Part shown: positions 8,116-17,061 of the stretch, piece by piece | Layout: every line of letters starts with the position of its first letter | Numbering within the stretch: the first letter of the stretch is position 1 | DNA from: an uncultured Bacteroidales bacterium | Lineage (GTDB): Bacteria; Bacteroidota; Bacteroidia; Bacteroidales; Bacteroidaceae | Direction of reading: 5' to 3' | NCBI GenBank assembly: GCA_902760315.1 | Contig: CACWFV010000045.1 | Span: 1 to 34,286, forward strand | Length of the DNA stretch: 34,286 nt | Made by a program: the position numbers and the translations under genes | The notes under the pieces: generated by a model | Databases searched by the model: none | Seen by the model: only the letters and a program-made list of their open reading frames with translations | What the model was told of the DNA's origin: nothing

Positions 8116-8891
8116 AAAAAAGAATAGTAGTTAAGATAGGTTCCAATGCACTGACGCGCAGTGACGGGCGCCTCGATGTGACGCGCATGTCGGCACTGGT
8201 AGACCAGATAGCCTGGCTGCGCCAACACGACTATGAAGTCATCCTCGTGTCGTCAGGTGCCGTAGCTTGTGGCCGCCGCGAACTGGACGTATCCCACGAG
8301 CTGGACAGCGTAGAGCAGCGTCAGCTGTTCTCTGCGTTGGGACAAGCCAAACTCATCGGACTCTACTACGACCTCTTCCGTGAATACCACATCCATGTCG
8401 GGCAGGTGTTGACCATGAGAGAGAATTTCGAGCCTGGCGAGCAATACCGCAATCAGCAGGCCTGCATGCAGGTCATGCTGGAGAATGGGGTGCTGCCTAT
8501 CGTTAACGAGAACGACACCGTCAGTGTCACCGAGCTGATGTTTACTGATAACGATGAACTCAGCGGACTGATTGCCAAGATGATGAAGGCCGACACGCTG
8601 GTTTTGTTGTCAAACATCGATGGCATATTCACCGGCAATCCTGCTGACCCACAATCGGAACTCATCAAAGAGGTAATGCCCGGCACCGACCTGTCAGCCT
8701 ACATTCAGACCGAGAAGAGCAGTGCAGGGCGCGGTGGCATGCAGTCAAAATATGCCACTGCCACCAGCATCCAGCAGTCCGGCATCCGTGTCATCATTGC
8801 CAACGGCAAGCGTGAGAACATACTTATCGACCTTATCCGACAAAAACAAACCGTACCACATACAGAATTCACACCCTATGGAGCTCATTAA
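8112..8891 (+). CDS. proB: Glutamate 5-kinase, short form without PUA domain
   Basis: It phosphorylates glutamate to gamma-glutamyl phosphate, the first step of proline synthesis. The product has 259 residues with the amino-acid-kinase fold: [10 protein letters not shown] (residues 6-15), [11 protein letters not shown] (around 44-54) and NENDTVSV. The longer enterobacterial form has about 367 residues and an extra C-terminal PUA domain, which is absent here. ATG 8112 overlaps the ligase stop, and its own 3' end overlaps proA by 14 bp. Confidence 0.94.
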   Translation: MKKRIVVKIGSNALTRSDGRLDVTRMSALVDQIAWLRQHDYEVILVSSGAVACGRRELDVSHELDSVEQRQLFSALGQAKLIGLYYDLFREYHIHVGQVLTMRENFEPGEQYRNQQACMQVMLENGVLPIVNENDTVSVTELMFTDNDELSGLIAKMMKADTLVLLSNIDGIFTGNPADPQSELIKEVMPGTDLSAYIQTEKSSAGRGGMQSKYATATSIQQSGIRVIIANGKRENILIDLIRQKQTVPHTEFTPYGAH

Positions 8892-10125
8892 CACTTTCAA
8901 GCGCGTCAAGACGGCCAGCAAGCAACTGCCGCTGCTATCCGATGACCTGCGGAACCAGATTTTAGAAGCCGTAGCCAACAGCCTCATTGATGGTCAAGAG
9001 TATATTCTGTCTGCCAACCAGAAAGACCTGGCAAAGATGGATCCGACCAATCCGCTCTACGACCGTCTGCAACTTACCCGTCAACGTCTCACCGACATTG
9101 CCGGCGACATGCGCAATGTGGCCAGTCTGCCTTCTCCGTTAGGTTTTGTCACGAAGCAGAAAACCCTGGCCAACGGTCTGCGCCTGCATCGAGTCAGTGT
9201 GCCCTTTGGCGTGATTGGTATGATTTACGAGGCTCGCCCGAATGTAACGTTCGATGTTTTCTCGCTCTGCTTCAAGAGTGGCAACGCCTGTGTATTGAAA
9301 GGAGGTTCTGATGCCGATTTCTCCAATCAGGCTACCGTGGAACTCATACACCAGGTCCTGGAACGGTATGGCGTCAACCCCGACGTTGTCACGCTGCTTC
9401 CTGCCACCCATGAGGCCACAGCCGAGATGCTCAACGCCGTAGGCTACATCGACCTATGCATACCTCGTGGTGGACGCCGCCTCATCGATTTTGTACGCAA
9501 CACCGCTCGTATTCCTGTCATAGAAACCGGAGCAGGCGTTGTCAATACCTATTTTGATATCGATGCCGACTTGGAGATGGGAAAAGCCATCATCTGCAAT
9601 GCCAAGACGCGCCGAGTCAGTGTTTGCAACGCCCTGGACTGTCTCATCATCCACGAGAAGCGTCTAGGTGAACTATCAGAGTTGGTCAAGCCGCTTCTTG
9701 ACCATAAGGTAACACTCTATGCCGACGCGCCAGCCTATCAGCTACTTGTAGGCCACTATCCCGACATCCTGCTCCAGCCGGCTACAGAAGACTCCTTCGG
9801 TACAGAGTTCATGGACTATAAGATGGCTATCCGCACCGTTGCGTCACTCGACGAGGCACTGGCACACATTGACCACTACGGCAGTGGGCACAGCGAGGCC
9901 ATTATCACGCAAAACGAACAGACTGCCCGCCATTTCCAACAGCATGTCGACGCAGCCTGTGTCTATTGGAATGCCCCTACCTCGTTTACCGACGGCGCAC
10001 AATTCGGTCTTGGTGCCGAGATAGGCATCAGCACTCAGAAACTCGGTCCTCGCGGTCCTATGGCCTTGGAAGAGATGACTACCTATAAATGGATTATCGA
10101 AGGTGAGGGACAGATACGTCCTTGA
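8878..10125 (+). CDS. proA: Gamma-glutamyl phosphate reductase
   Basis: It reduces gamma-glutamyl phosphate to glutamate semialdehyde. The product has 415 residues, the usual length of this aldehyde-dehydrogenase-superfamily enzyme. [23 protein letters not shown] and the conserved cysteine segment [14 protein letters not shown] are visible. The frame is open further upstream inside proB, but the start at 8878 ([10 protein letters not shown]) matches the family N-terminus. The 14-bp overlap with proB suggests coupled translation, as expected for two enzymes that hand over an unstable intermediate. Confidence 0.95.
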   Translation: MELINTFKRVKTASKQLPLLSDDLRNQILEAVANSLIDGQEYILSANQKDLAKMDPTNPLYDRLQLTRQRLTDIAGDMRNVASLPSPLGFVTKQKTLANGLRLHRVSVPFGVIGMIYEARPNVTFDVFSLCFKSGNACVLKGGSDADFSNQATVELIHQVLERYGVNPDVVTLLPATHEATAEMLNAVGYIDLCIPRGGRRLIDFVRNTARIPVIETGAGVVNTYFDIDADLEMGKAIICNAKTRRVSVCNALDCLIIHEKRLGELSELVKPLLDHKVTLYADAPAYQLLVGHYPDILLQPATEDSFGTEFMDYKMAIRTVASLDEALAHIDHYGSGHSEAIITQNEQTARHFQQHVDAACVYWNAPTSFTDGAQFGLGAEIGISTQKLGPRGPMALEEMTTYKWIIEGEGQIRP

Positions 10126-10149
10126 AAACTCACAACACCCCACCACCAC

Positions 10150-12171
10150 ATGAGAAGACACCTCATAACGCTCACGCTTATGGCGACAACCCTCGTAGGG
10201 GCGCTTGCAGCCGTCAACAACCAAAGGACCGACAGTCTCAGCAGGTTGTTGTCAAGGCTTACCGGCATAGAAAAGATGAAGGTCTACGAGGAGCTCATCT
10301 TAGAAAACGAGTGGACAGGAAATTTTCAGAACACCCTTGCCCTCTGTGACGCATGGATTGACTATGCCCATCTGCAAGCCGATCTCTATTATGAGGAGAA
10401 TGCCCGCAACCGCAAGCTCACCGTCATCTATAACGAAGAGGAGTGGGATATGCTTAGTGAAGAGGCCAAGAAACAACGCGAATGGATGGAGAAACACGAG
10501 CGTTGGGACTCCTATTACAAGGCTTGGCGCGACATCTGCGAGAGCTACACCTATAACCACAAGCCACAGACGGCTCTCCGCGAGGCTGAAGCCATGCGCA
10601 GCGACGCCCAGAAGCGCAACAATGCTATCGGTCTGGCATTGGCCTACCAGCAAATGGGTGTCATCTACGACTTCATCGACCACAAGCAGGCTGTTAAGGC
10701 TTTTGAGAAAAGCGTTGAACTTCTCAAGGCCATTCCTGAGGCCGAAGGCAACGAGTTGCTCAGTGGCTACTACTATCTGGCTCAGGCTCTTGACCAGACA
10801 GGCGAGCACACCAGAGAGTTGGCTGTCTGTCAGCAGTGGAAGGAGGCGCTCGACAGGACATCGTCAGGAGAGTTGTCCAGCAAGGAGAAAGTCCATTACA
10901 TAGAGTACCATCTCTGGAATGCCAGTGCACTCATTGGTTTGAAGCGCCTTGACGAGGCCGACCGCGAGTTGTCCACCAGCGAGAAACTCTGTCAGGACAT
11001 CAACGACACCTATCTTATCTATCAGATACAGGTACACCGGGCCAACCTCGCCTTCCAACAGGGCGACATCAAGAAAGCCGAAGCCTACAGCGACCTCTAT
11101 GTACCCATCATGAATGAAGACCACTGGCAACTGGCTATGCGGCTCCGTGGCGAGATACTGATGGCGACGGGCAGATACCATGATGCGGCACTCTTCTACC
11201 GCCAGGTCTTCGAGCAGCGCGACTCCACGTTCACCAAAGATGTCAGAATGCAGTTGGACGAGTTCAACACCTTGTTCCAACTCGACGAGATACGCATGAA
11301 GGGCCAGTTGGAGCGCTCTCGCTTCATCATCTTCACCGCAGTGCTTGTCTCTTTGGCTTTGCTCATCATCGTGTACTTGCGCCATCGCGCTTCTAAACGT
11401 CTGGAGGCCAAGAACCGGGAGTTGACCATTGCCAACGCACGTGCTGAGGAGTCATCGCGCATGAAGACCAACTTCATCCAGCAGATTTCCCACGAGATAC
11501 GCACACCGCTGAACATCCTTTCCGGCTTCACACAGATCGTCACCACGCCAGGCATCCAGCTTGACGATGCCACCAAAAACGACATCAACCACAAAATCAC
11601 AGAGAATACGGACCGCATCACCGGACTGGTCAACAAGATGCTGGAACTCAGCGACGCCAGCAGCCAGGCAGTCATCAGCAAGGACGACCAGGCATCGGCA
11701 TCACAGATAGCCCAGTTAGCCGTTGAGAAGTCGGGCATTACCAGCGCAGCCCACCTTCATTTCACACTACAAGCCGACCAAGAGGCAGAGAAAACGCTGT
11801 TCAAGACCAACCTCCATGCTGCCGCCCGTGCATTAACCATGCTTCTCGACAATGCCCGTAAGTTCACCCGCACGGCAGAAGCCATCAACCACGACGAGAT
11901 ACCCCAAGAGAAAGCTATCGTCAAGTTACAAGTGTCTATAGACCATAGTCAGGCCGTCTTTACCGTTGAAGACACAGGCATAGGCATTCCGCCCAACGAG
12001 TCTGAACACATCTTCGACGAGTTCGTACAGCTCGACCAATACTATGATGGCACCGGCATCGGACTCGCCGTAGCACGCAACACGGTCAGACGTCTGGGTG
12101 GCGACGTCAAACTCGACACGACCTACACCACCGGTGCCCGTTTCGTCATGACGCTGCCCCTGGTCTCTTAA
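10150..12171 (+). CDS. TPR-containing sensor histidine kinase
   Basis: The product has 673 residues. An N-terminal signal peptide (about residues 1-21) is followed by a long helical, TPR-like periplasmic part (about 30-385), one membrane helix (about 392-411) and a short coiled coil. The HisKA domain has the phospho-acceptor His448 in FIQQISHEIRTPLN. The HATPase_c domain shows LLDNARKFTR (N box), VEDTGIGIP (G1) and GTGIGLAVARN (G2). There is no receiver domain, and no response regulator is encoded nearby. It lies 24 bp after proA and in line with the arginine genes. Whether it senses anything linked to arginine or proline is unknown. Confidence 0.9.
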   Translation: MRRHLITLTLMATTLVGALAAVNNQRTDSLSRLLSRLTGIEKMKVYEELILENEWTGNFQNTLALCDAWIDYAHLQADLYYEENARNRKLTVIYNEEEWDMLSEEAKKQREWMEKHERWDSYYKAWRDICESYTYNHKPQTALREAEAMRSDAQKRNNAIGLALAYQQMGVIYDFIDHKQAVKAFEKSVELLKAIPEAEGNELLSGYYYLAQALDQTGEHTRELAVCQQWKEALDRTSSGELSSKEKVHYIEYHLWNASALIGLKRLDEADRELSTSEKLCQDINDTYLIYQIQVHRANLAFQQGDIKKAEAYSDLYVPIMNEDHWQLAMRLRGEILMATGRYHDAALFYRQVFEQRDSTFTKDVRMQLDEFNTLFQLDEIRMKGQLERSRFIIFTAVLVSLALLIIVYLRHRASKRLEAKNRELTIANARAEESSRMKTNFIQQISHEIRTPLNILSGFTQIVTTPGIQLDDATKNDINHKITENTDRITGLVNKMLELSDASSQAVISKDDQASASQIAQLAVEKSGITSAAHLHFTLQADQEAEKTLFKTNLHAAARALTMLLDNARKFTRTAEAINHDEIPQEKAIVKLQVSIDHSQAVFTVEDTGIGIPPNESEHIFDEFVQLDQYYDGTGIGLAVARNTVRRLGGDVKLDTTYTTGARFVMTLPLVS

Positions 12172-12180
12172 GGTTGAAAT

Positions 12181-12228
12181 ACCGAAACACCGAAATACCG
12201 GAATACCGAAACACCGGAATACCGAAAC
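12181..12228 (+). repeat. Octamer tandem repeat upstream of the carbamoyltransferase gene
   Basis: Six consecutive 8-bp units of the form ACCGRAAY: ACCGAAAC, ACCGAAAT, ACCGGAAT, ACCGAAAC, ACCGGAAT, ACCGAAAC. They occupy most of the gap between the kinase stop and the next gene; an A-rich leader of about 19 bp then precedes the ATG at 12248. Confidence 0.9.
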
Positions 12229-12247
12229 ATCAAAAAAAAATAAAAAC

Positions 12248-13213
12248 ATGAAATCATTCATCAACGTACAGGATATCGGTCCGCTGGACAAGGCGCTGGC
12301 CGAAGCATTCGAGATCAAGAACGACCGTTACAAATATCAGCACCTGGGTAAGAACAAAACCCTGATGATGATCTTCTTTAACAATAGTCTGCGCACCCGT
12401 CTCAGCACCCAGAAGGCTGCCATGAACCTCGGCATGAACGTCATCGTGCTCGACGTCAATGCCGGAGCCTGGAAACTAGAGACCGAGCGCGGCGTCATCA
12501 TGGATGGCGACAAGTCAGAACACCTGCTGGAGGCCATTCCCGTCATGGGCTGCTACTGCGACCTCATCGGCGTGCGCTCCTTTGCCGGACTGACCGACCG
12601 AGACTACGACTATGCCGAGACCGTGCTGCAGCAGTTCATCAAATACTCCGGCCGTCCCGTCTTCGCCATGGAGACAGCCACCGTCCACCCGCTGCAGGCC
12701 TTTGCCGACCTCATCACCATTGAGGAGCACAAGACGGTGAAGCGCCCCAAAGTCGTCCTCACCTGGGCTCCCCACTGCCGTGCCCTGCCGCAGGCCGTGC
12801 CCAACAGTTTTGCAGAGTGGATGAACGCTGCTGAAGACGTCGACCTGGTCATCACCCACCCCAAGGGCTACGAGCTCGACCCGAAGTTTGTGGGTGGTGC
12901 CCGTGTAGAGTACGACCAGCGCAAAGCCTTCGAAGGTGCCGACTTCATCTATGCCAAGAACTGGTCGAATCCAGGCGTAACCAATGCTGCCGACTATGGC
13001 AAGATTACCTGCGAGGACCGCTCCTGGACCGTTGACACCGAGCACATGTCGTGGACCAACAACGGCAAGTTCATGCACTGTCTGCCTGTACGCCGCAACC
13101 TCATTGTCACCGACGACGTCATCGAGTCGCCCAACAGTCTGGTCATCCCTGAGGCTGCCAACCGCGAGATTTCCTGCTCAGTAGTCATCAAGCGCATGTT
13201 GGAAGCGCTGTAA
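12248..13213 (+). CDS. argF': N-succinylornithine-type carbamoyltransferase
   Basis: The product has 321 residues and resembles the N-succinyl-L-ornithine transcarbamylase of Bacteroides fragilis. It transfers the carbamoyl group from carbamoyl phosphate to an N-acylated ornithine. The carbamoyl-phosphate motif is the variant FFNNSLRTRLST (residues 43-54), and the HCLPVRRN segment near residues 276-283 is clear. Residue 90, in GDKSEHLLEA, is Ser. The equivalent residue is Pro90 in the B. fragilis succinyl enzyme and Glu92 in the Xanthomonas acetyl enzyme; published E92S, E92P and E92A changes convert acetyl to succinyl specificity. Ser90 therefore predicts use of N-succinylornithine. Confidence 0.93.
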   Translation: MKSFINVQDIGPLDKALAEAFEIKNDRYKYQHLGKNKTLMMIFFNNSLRTRLSTQKAAMNLGMNVIVLDVNAGAWKLETERGVIMDGDKSEHLLEAIPVMGCYCDLIGVRSFAGLTDRDYDYAETVLQQFIKYSGRPVFAMETATVHPLQAFADLITIEEHKTVKRPKVVLTWAPHCRALPQAVPNSFAEWMNAAEDVDLVITHPKGYELDPKFVGGARVEYDQRKAFEGADFIYAKNWSNPGVTNAADYGKITCEDRSWTVDTEHMSWTNNGKFMHCLPVRRNLIVTDDVIESPNSLVIPEAANREISCSVVIKRMLEAL

Positions 13214-13243
13214 ACCACCCATTGCCCAATCGTAATTATACCA

Positions 13244-14272
13244 ATGATGCTTTCCTTCGAATGTGACTATAACAACGGCGCCCATCCCAAAGTACTGGCC
13301 AACCTGGTCAAGTACAACGACGCCAAGCCCACACCCTACGGCTTCGACGCTTTCTCCGAACGCGCCAAGGGCCGCATCCGTGAGGCCATCGGCATGCCCG
13401 ACGCCCAGATATTCTTCTTGACGGGCGGCACACAGACCAATGCCACCACCATCGACTCCATGCTCTATCAGTACGAGGGCGTCATCTGTGTCGACACCGG
13501 ACATATCAACATCCACGAAGCCGGTGCCGTAGAGTTCACGGAACACAAGATTATTACGCTGCCTGGCGAACTGGGCAAGATGCGAGCCAAGACACTCGAC
13601 AAGTATCTCGACGACTTCATGCACGACGGCAACAATGCTCATGCCGTATTCCCCGGACTGGTCTACATCACTTTCCCCACTGAGTTGGGAACACTCTACA
13701 GTGCCAAGGAACTTGACGACATCTATCAGGTGTGTCAGCGCTACGACATACCGCTATATATCGACGGCGCCCGACTGGGCTACGGTCTGATGGCCGAGGG
13801 CTGCGACGTCACCCTGCCCTATCTGGCCCGCCACTGCGACGTCTTCTACATTGGCGGCACCAAGATTGGTGCTCTCTGCGGCGAAGCTGTCGTCTTCACC
13901 AACCGCCAGGCCCACAAGCATTTTTTCTCTATCCAGAAGCAGCACGGAGCCGTCATTGCCAAGGGCGCACTCATAGGACTGCAGTTTGAAGCGTTGTTCA
14001 CCGATGACCTCTACTTCCAACTTTCACGCCACGCCATCGACATGGCTATGCGCATGAAGCAGATTTTCCAGCAGAAAGGGTACGAATTCTGGCTCGACTC
14101 GCCTACCAACCAGCAGTTTGTCATTTTACCTGACGCTAAGGTAGAGGAATTGTCGCGTAAGATGCTCTTCACCCATTGGGGACCGGCCGAAGGTCACCGC
14201 ACTATCTGCCGCTTCGTCACCAGCTGGGCCACCACTGCCGAAGAACTCGACGAACTGGAGCAGTTGCTCTGA
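13244..14272 (+). CDS. Low-specificity L-threonine aldolase-like PLP enzyme
   Basis: The product has 342 residues and belongs to the aromatic beta-eliminating lyase/threonine aldolase family. MLSFECDYNNGAHPKVL opens the protein, LTGGTQTNAT (about residues 60-69) and DGARLGYGLMA (about 173-183) line the PLP pocket, and YIGGTKIGALCGEA (about 202-215) holds the Schiff-base lysine. Family members cleave threonine or allo-threonine to glycine and acetaldehyde; the exact substrate cannot be assigned. It is the last gene of the block, 30 bp after the carbamoyltransferase. The second Met (13247) is an equally good start. Confidence 0.88.
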   Translation: MMLSFECDYNNGAHPKVLANLVKYNDAKPTPYGFDAFSERAKGRIREAIGMPDAQIFFLTGGTQTNATTIDSMLYQYEGVICVDTGHINIHEAGAVEFTEHKIITLPGELGKMRAKTLDKYLDDFMHDGNNAHAVFPGLVYITFPTELGTLYSAKELDDIYQVCQRYDIPLYIDGARLGYGLMAEGCDVTLPYLARHCDVFYIGGTKIGALCGEAVVFTNRQAHKHFFSIQKQHGAVIAKGALIGLQFEALFTDDLYFQLSRHAIDMAMRMKQIFQQKGYEFWLDSPTNQQFVILPDAKVEELSRKMLFTHWGPAEGHRTICRFVTSWATTAEELDELEQLL

Positions 14273-14291
14273 CGACACCTATTTATATATA

Positions 14292-14327
14292 CTGAAGAAG
14301 CGCCTACCGATGTAGACGCTTCTTCAG
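14292..14327. terminator. Hairpin between convergent genes, overlapping the pectinesterase 3' end
   Basis: Two 16-bp arms (14292-14307 and 14312-14327) pair with a single mismatch around the loop CGAT; TTT follows on the plus strand. The right arm is also the coding sequence of the last codons of the pectinesterase gene, whose stop codon (14306-14304) lies in the left arm. It probably terminates both transcripts. Confidence 0.8.
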
Positions 14328-15362
14328 TTTCCGACTCTCGCGCTCCGCTTGCTTTAGCACCTTTACCGGATTCCATGGTTTAAAGACGTTCTGCCTGGTA
14401 AACTGCTTAGCCTGCCGTTCGCTGAGAATAGTCTCCGAAGCCTTGCTCTTTCCTTTGGCGGTAAAGGTCACAATGTTCGACTGCGGCGTCACATCACGAC
14501 CACCGGCATCTACCGTCCGGTATTCTTTAAAGTCCAGTTCCGCTGTCCTGAGGCCCTGCTCATCGAAGCGCGTCGGCTGCAGTTTCTCCGGTGTCAGCAG
14601 TGTCGTATGTAGCCACGTGCATCGTGGTGCCGTATGCCATGCACGGGCATAGGTAAACTCCGACACACGGTTCTCTATCGTACAATGGTTAAAGACAAAG
14701 CCCCATCCGTTTTCCGCTGTGCGCGGAGCGGCTATCACGTTTCTTCCTGAACCATCCTCTGTGCGCTTCTCCGTCACGATGCGACACTGTTCAAACCACA
14801 CGTCGCCGGCGCCACAGATGAAGTCGACCGTTCCATGAATCTCGCTATTCTGGAAGTAGTGCTGGCAATCCAGATTGTCGGCATAGTAGGTGTCTTGATG
14901 CGACAGCAGGCACACCCGATTACAGATGGTCTGCGTACCCTTGTCGTGCAGCGTCACCGCACGTCCGGCCGGACGGCAGACATAGTAGTCCAGCGCGTTC
15001 TCCAACGTCAGGTCCTGGAAGTAGTTGCCCGTACCATGGTTCTGCAGGACGGCCGTCTTTCCGATTCCCTCATTCCTGTAGTCCGGCGCATTTCTGATAA
15101 TGGTACCCCTCATACTCTCACCTATCAGCGCTATGTGGTGCCCCGTTATCTGGGTCAACACCGTCTCTCCCAAGTCGTAGAGCCCGTCGGGAATAAATAT
15201 ATAGGTACGTTCCGCAGTCATATCGGCATTGGTTGTGTTGGCCTGACGGATGGCAGCCAACAGGCTTTGCGCGTCGCCTTTCTTGACCTCAATCACCTGC
15301 TGTGACTGCATGGTCAAGGAGATCCAGATGACAAGAGAAAAGAGGATAAATCGTTTCATCAA
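14304..15362 (-). CDS. Secreted pectin methylesterase (CE8)
   Basis: The product has 352 residues with a signal peptide (about 1-19, ending near MQSQQ) and a right-handed parallel beta-helix pectinesterase domain. CE8 catalytic landmarks are present: Gln156-Asp157 in SHQDTYY, Asp180 in GTVDFICG and Arg240 in YARAWH. It would remove methyl groups from pectin in the periplasm or outside the cell, exposing polygalacturonate to lyases. The C-terminus has a short basic tail (KLKKRLHR). No other pectin-degradation gene is adjacent, so it is an isolated hydrolytic gene. ATG 15359 is an alternative start. Confidence 0.92.
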   Translation of the reverse strand: MMKRFILFSLVIWISLTMQSQQVIEVKKGDAQSLLAAIRQANTTNADMTAERTYIFIPDGLYDLGETVLTQITGHHIALIGESMRGTIIRNAPDYRNEGIGKTAVLQNHGTGNYFQDLTLENALDYYVCRPAGRAVTLHDKGTQTICNRVCLLSHQDTYYADNLDCQHYFQNSEIHGTVDFICGAGDVWFEQCRIVTEKRTEDGSGRNVIAAPRTAENGWGFVFNHCTIENRVSEFTYARAWHTAPRCTWLHTTLLTPEKLQPTRFDEQGLRTAELDFKEYRTVDAGGRDVTPQSNIVTFTAKGKSKASETILSERQAKQFTRQNVFKPWNPVKVLKQAERESRKLKKRLHR

Positions 15363-15378
15363 TAGCTCGTTTTGACTG

Positions 15379-15410
15379 CAAAGTTAGCCCTTTTTTGTCA
15401 TTACAGCAAA
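15379..15410 (-). promoter_or_regulatory. Pectinesterase promoter
   Basis: Minus strand TTTG (15410-15407), 20 bp, TAACTTTG (15386-15379). The predicted start is about 10 nt upstream of the pectinesterase ATG. Confidence 0.8.
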
Positions 15411-15450
15411 TATTTTTGTGCAAAACTGCACGTATTTCAAAAATTTACTG

Positions 15451-15458
15451 TACCTTTG
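15451..15458 (+). promoter_or_regulatory. -7 box for tRNA-Pro
   Basis: TACCTTTG at 15451-15458 is a full -7 match, 21 bp upstream of the tRNA. No clear TTTG lies 19-21 bp further up. Confidence 0.55.
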
Positions 15459-15479
15459 CACCCGCTTTCAGTAAAGCAG

Positions 15480-15552
15480 CGGGATGTAGCGCAGTTGGTA
15501 GCGCACTACGTTCGGGACGTAGGGGTCGGGCGTTCGAGTCGCCTCATCCCGA
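15480..15552 (+). tRNA. tRNA-Pro (anticodon CGG)
   Basis: A complete cloverleaf can be drawn. The acceptor arms CGGGATG (15480-15486) and CATCCCG (15545-15551) pair perfectly. The anticodon stem CTACG/CGTAG encloses TTCGGGA, giving anticodon CGG. The T arm GGGCG/CGCCT (one G-T pair) encloses TTCGAGT. The discriminator is A15552. CCA is not encoded. The 3' end is shared with the end of the convergent serine recombinase gene and is probably the integration site of the element. Confidence 0.95.
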
Positions 15553-17061
15553 CACAAGGCGACAAAGGAGCATTTTGTAACTTGTTGAGATACTGCGAAA
15601 TATACGGAACACCTCGTTCTCGTTTTCTGTTCGATAACTACCCAAATGTTTGTCATACAAAATACCGTCAGGATATACGAGATTTTGGAGTTTCTGACGT
15701 GTGCGGAAGTTTCCTTCTTTCCACAAAGTGCCTAATTTACAAGACATTGTGATAACGTCAGCGATATACTTCCGCTCGTTCGATAGGTCTCGCTCCGCTT
15801 CTTGGAGTGCCTTGTGTATCTGCGTCAGTTGCTCGTTCAAGTGGGCAGATGTGGCGTTGTAGATGTCCTTGTCTATCTCGCCCAAACCGTGACGAACTTT
15901 GAGGGCTACTTGTTTGTGTTCGAGTTCGCTCTTGTTCTTCAAAAGGAACGTTTTTGTGTCACTGCGCTCTTGATTGTACTCCCTAAACACCTTGTGTAAC
16001 ACCTTTGTTAAGATGGGAACAAGCGTTTTGGGGATGCTGTACGTGTTCAGCAAGGCACAATACTGCTGGTGTAGTCTCTCGGTGCTGTGATTGCTCTTGC
16101 AACCCTTCTTGTTACACTTGTAGTAGTCCTTGCCTCTGCTCTTGACAGTGTAGCCTGTCAAATAGCCTCCGCAGTCAGAACAGCGAACGTGTCGTTTCAG
16201 AGGGAACGCCTCGGTTTCCTCTTGGTGCTCGTATCCTGCGTGCGTGATACCTTGTATCTTGTTGAAGGTAGCCTCATCGATTAGTTTCTCTTGCTTACCC
16301 TCTACTACTTCATCCCCTAACAGATTGTGTGTTATCTTTCCGCAGTAGAACGGATTGTGCAGTATCTTGTTGAGGTGCTTTCGGTCAATCCGCAAGCCCT
16401 CCAATGCCAAACGCTCAACTATTTCGATGTCGCCCATACCTTCGTTTGCTTTCCATAGAAAGGCTTTCTTTAAGATGCGTCCATCATCATTGACGGTCAA
16501 GATGTGGGTTTTACCGACTTTCTTATGGTCGTAGCCCAATGGTGCTTTTCCGTACCACTCGCCACGTTGCAAACAAGCTGTCATACCAGTAACGGCTTTG
16601 TCACGTCTGAGGCTGTTCTCGAACTGATTGAACAGAAACAAGATGTTCTCCATAAATTCGCCAGCAATGCTGTCAGTATCTATTGGTTGGGTGGCACTGA
16701 TAACATATACCCCCTTGGATTTGAGATAGGCTTTTGTCATTATCGCCTCGTTTCCTGCTCGACTAAAACGGTCAAATGAGTAAACGAGAATGATGTTGAT
16801 GTCTCTGTCTGCTGCCACCTCTGCTATCATCTTGCGGTATAACTGTCCCTCAGTTTTTGCACTCTCGTGCGTACCTCCGTACTGCTTTTTGATGGTGATG
16901 CCGTGTTTGGCTGCGTACTCTCTGCAAATGCGCTCTTGTGTTTCGAGGCTGCAATTATTCTCTTCTTGCCGTTCCGTTGACACCCTCGTCCAAAGGGCTG
17001 CGACCTTGTTTTCCAACTCTGAGAATTTCGTTACTTTCGTCTGTTTAATTTTTCTCGTCAT
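15544..17061 (-). CDS. Large serine recombinase (integrase)
   Basis: The product has 505 residues. The N-terminal resolvase domain shows ALWTRVSTERQEENN with the nucleophile Ser near residue 28, and YSFDRFSRAGNEA around residues 93-105. A 'recombinase' domain follows (LHNPFYCGKI), then a zinc ribbon (CSDCGG, later CNKKGC), then a long coiled coil (about 365-450) typical of phage- and ICE-type large serine integrases. The stop codon TGA (15546-15544) and the last two codons lie inside the tRNA-Pro gene, so the C-terminal tail is partly encoded by the attachment region. The start at 17061 overlaps the upstream small gene by 17 bp. Confidence 0.92.
   Translation of the reverse strand: MTRKIKQTKVTKFSELENKVAALWTRVSTERQEENNCSLETQERICREYAAKHGITIKKQYGGTHESAKTEGQLYRKMIAEVAADRDINIILVYSFDRFSRAGNEAIMTKAYLKSKGVYVISATQPIDTDSIAGEFMENILFLFNQFENSLRRDKAVTGMTACLQRGEWYGKAPLGYDHKKVGKTHILTVNDDGRILKKAFLWKANEGMGDIEIVERLALEGLRIDRKHLNKILHNPFYCGKITHNLLGDEVVEGKQEKLIDEATFNKIQGITHAGYEHQEETEAFPLKRHVRCSDCGGYLTGYTVKSRGKDYYKCNKKGCKSNHSTERLHQQYCALLNTYSIPKTLVPILTKVLHKVFREYNQERSDTKTFLLKNKSELEHKQVALKVRHGLGEIDKDIYNATSAHLNEQLTQIHKALQEAERDLSNERKYIADVITMSCKLGTLWKEGNFRTRQKLQNLVYPDGILYDKHLGSYRTENENEVFRIFRSISTSYKMLLCRLVSG

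Noticed and set aside
8722-8877. Longer proA start inside proB
   Set aside because: The extra 52 residues are out-of-frame proB sequence and the family N-terminus begins at 8878.
10864-11385. Antisense frame of 173 codons opposite the histidine kinase
   Set aside because: It has no start context, promoter or recognisable domain, whereas the plus-strand kinase has full domain motifs.
15552-15556. Encoded CCA end on tRNA-Pro
   Set aside because: The bases after the discriminator are CACAA; the CCA end is presumably added by enzyme.
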